This document shows, one piece after another, positions 7,033-8,079 of a stretch of 8,079 nt of DNA. The position numbers and the translations under genes were made by a program. The notes below the pieces were generated by a model. That model worked only from the letters and a program-made list of their open reading frames with translations, searched no databases and was not told the DNA's origin. The number at the start of each line of letters is the position of its first letter. Position 1 is the first letter of the stretch. Source of the stretch: SYHX01 sp049317645 (GTDB lineage: Bacteria > Bacteroidota > Bacteroidia > UBA7662); contig JBMOHV010000066.1 in NCBI GenBank assembly GCA_049317645.1, forward strand, positions 1 to 8,079, in the 5' to 3' direction.

Positions 7033-7945
7033 CCAACAAGCGCTGGGTTTGTTCCAGATCCCTGGTAAAACCTAAGAGATAACCGCCTCCACCTGAGCCA
7101 CATAGCTTGAGGTAGTAGACCCCGCTATCGATTCCTTGTTGCCAAACCTGCCGGAATTTTTCCGGAATCATGGGTTGAAAATGCTGAAGCACCAGGTGAG
7201 AGAGGGATCGTAGGTTTTTGAACAAAAGCCCTGGTTTGCCATTCAAAAAGGCCTTGATGCATTCGTTGTTATACTGATTGAATTCCTGGCGGATCATTTG
7301 GCGGAATCCTTCGTGTTTGAGCTTTTCGAGGAAGACCGAAACCAAGGGTTGGGTCTCGCCGGGCTGCCCGGTATTCAACAAGAAAATGGCTCCTTGCCCG
7401 TCCGGTGCTTCGCGTGGCAGGGTGACCTGGCCCAAGCGCCGGTCGCGGTCCATGAGCATGGGAATTTTGAGGTAACATATCAACGGGTCCATGCCCGAGG
7501 AACGTCCGTGAAAAAAGGACTCCATCCGGCCCAAGCGGGCCTTGATGTCTTGAATGGCGTCCGGGTCTTGGAGGGCGCTGTTGAGATCAAGGTTTGAAGG
7601 CCCGTATTGTTCATAAACCGCCGCTACCAAAGCCCCGGAACTTCCGACCCCAAACCCTTGAGGAATATTGGATTCAAAATGAAGTCCGGCCTCCAAATCG
7701 CGATTCAAGCGATCCAGATCCAGACCTGGAATGGCCGGGGAAAGTCCGCCGAGGTAGCCCGCAAATGCCTTGAGACTGGTGTTGCTGGCTTTTTGGTCTT
7801 CGGTTACAGCAGGACCCGCTTTGAAACGGCCCTGGAAATGTTGAAAGGGAATGGACAACCCCATGGCATCCTCCATGATGCCGTATTCCCCAAATAGCAG
7901 GACTTTGGCGTAGTAAAGGCTGTTTTGGAGGGGAGATTTCACCAT
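6998..7945 (-). CDS. GHMP kinase, mevalonate-kinase-like
   Basis: A cytoplasmic small-molecule kinase of the GHMP family, most likely phosphorylating mevalonate in the mevalonate route to isopentenyl diphosphate. All three GHMP motifs are present. Motif 1 is KVLLFGEYGIMED (Lys14, Glu20). Motif 2 is the ATP-binding loop PQGFGVGSSGALVAA (95-109). Motif 3 is KLCGSGGGGYLLGF (280-293). Glu142 and Asp153 in RMESFFHGRSSGMDP sit where mevalonate kinases carry the Mg2+-binding Glu and the catalytic Asp. At 315 residues it has the size of bacterial mevalonate kinases. The ATG at 7945 is 6 nt past the upstream decarboxylase stop, so the genes are co-transcribed; the 3' end overlaps ubiA by 35 nt. The assignment rests on motif pattern plus neighbours. 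Phosphomevalonate kinase activity cannot be excluded, since no separate gene for that step lies in the window. Confidence 0.88.
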   Translation of the reverse strand: MVKSPLQNSLYYAKVLLFGEYGIMEDAMGLSIPFQHFQGRFKAGPAVTEDQKASNTSLKAFAGYLGGLSPAIPGLDLDRLNRDLEAGLHFESNIPQGFGVGSSGALVAAVYEQYGPSNLDLNSALQDPDAIQDIKARLGRMESFFHGRSSGMDPLICYLKIPMLMDRDRRLGQVTLPREAPDGQGAIFLLNTGQPGETQPLVSVFLEKLKHEGFRQMIRQEFNQYNNECIKAFLNGKPGLLFKNLRSLSHLVLQHFQPMIPEKFRQVWQQGIDSGVYYLKLCGSGGGGYLLGFTRDLEQTQRLLDAYELRVIHRF

Positions 7946-7951
7946 GCGGTC

Positions 7952-8079
7952 TTAGGATGGAAGGATTATGGGTCGAGGACCGGCCCCTAAACGGTCCCAA
8001 AGGTACGAATCCGGGCCTAGGATTGCAGCAATCTGTTTATCAAGCAGTTCCATGGCGTCGTTTTGGGCGTTGGCCGGAA
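7952..8079 (-). CDS. mvaD: Diphosphomevalonate decarboxylase, C-terminal end (partial, cut by window edge)
   Basis: Only the last 41 codons and the TAA stop are in the window; the gene continues beyond position 8079. The reading frame translates to a short C-terminus ending YLWDRLGAGPRPIILPS. The pattern Y-x-x-D/T-R-x-G-x-G-P is the characteristic end of diphosphomevalonate decarboxylases, which convert diphosphomevalonate to isopentenyl diphosphate with ATP. The other two minus-strand frames are closed by stops within this stretch. The mevalonate-kinase-like gene starts 6 nt downstream, and that gene order is familiar from Bacteroidota. The identification is from a short tail plus context, so the exact substrate (diphosphomevalonate or monophosphomevalonate) is not determined. 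Confidence 0.82.
   Translation of the reverse strand, partial: PANAQNDAMELLDKQIAAILGPDSYLWDRLGAGPRPIILPS

Noticed and set aside
1..8079. CRISPR arrays, tRNA genes, insertion sequences, prophage or defence genes
   Set aside because: No repeated spacer-like units, cloverleaf pattern, transposase motif or terminal inverted repeats were seen on reading both strands. The coding space is filled by housekeeping genes.

Overview
The window looks like an ordinary stretch of chromosome from a moderately GC-rich member of the Bacteroidota. Three things point there. The long QueA paralogue and the TlpA-type redoxin with a lipoprotein-like signal are forms typical of that phylum. So is the mevalonate gene order mvaD - GHMP kinase - UbiA prenyltransferase. 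Most starts lack a strong Shine-Dalgarno sequence. No mobile element, CRISPR array, tRNA or rRNA, phage gene or defence gene was seen.

Layout. Positions 42-1316 (minus) encode a QueA-family SAM:tRNA ribosyltransferase-isomerase. A divergent intergenic region of about 100 nt separates it from a plus-strand pair: a 420-residue TlpA/thioredoxin-fold envelope protein (1415-2677) and, 14 nt later, the transcription-repair coupling factor Mfd (2692-6075, TTG start). Mfd converges on a tightly packed minus-strand operon. In transcription order that operon holds the C-terminal end of diphosphomevalonate decarboxylase (7952-8079, cut by the window edge), a mevalonate-kinase-like GHMP kinase (6998-7945), and a UbiA-family membrane prenyltransferase (6100-7032). 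The UbiA start overlaps the kinase end by 35 nt. Only 24 nt separate the mfd and ubiA stops, and they contain a short hairpin.

Function. The minus-strand operon on the right joins isoprenoid precursor synthesis (mevalonate phosphorylation, then decarboxylation towards isopentenyl diphosphate) with a prenyl-transfer step in the membrane. QueA acts late in queuosine tRNA modification, TlpA in envelope thiol-disulfide chemistry, and Mfd in rescue of stalled RNA polymerase. These last three show no obvious functional link.

The window is almost fully coding, and no intergenic gap exceeds about 100 nt. I found no convincing undescribed system. The points most worth a second look are the UbiA substrate and its modified second Asp motif, the missing phosphomevalonate kinase step, a perfect 17-bp palindrome on the kinase stop codon inside the overlap, and the enlarged QueA paralogue.
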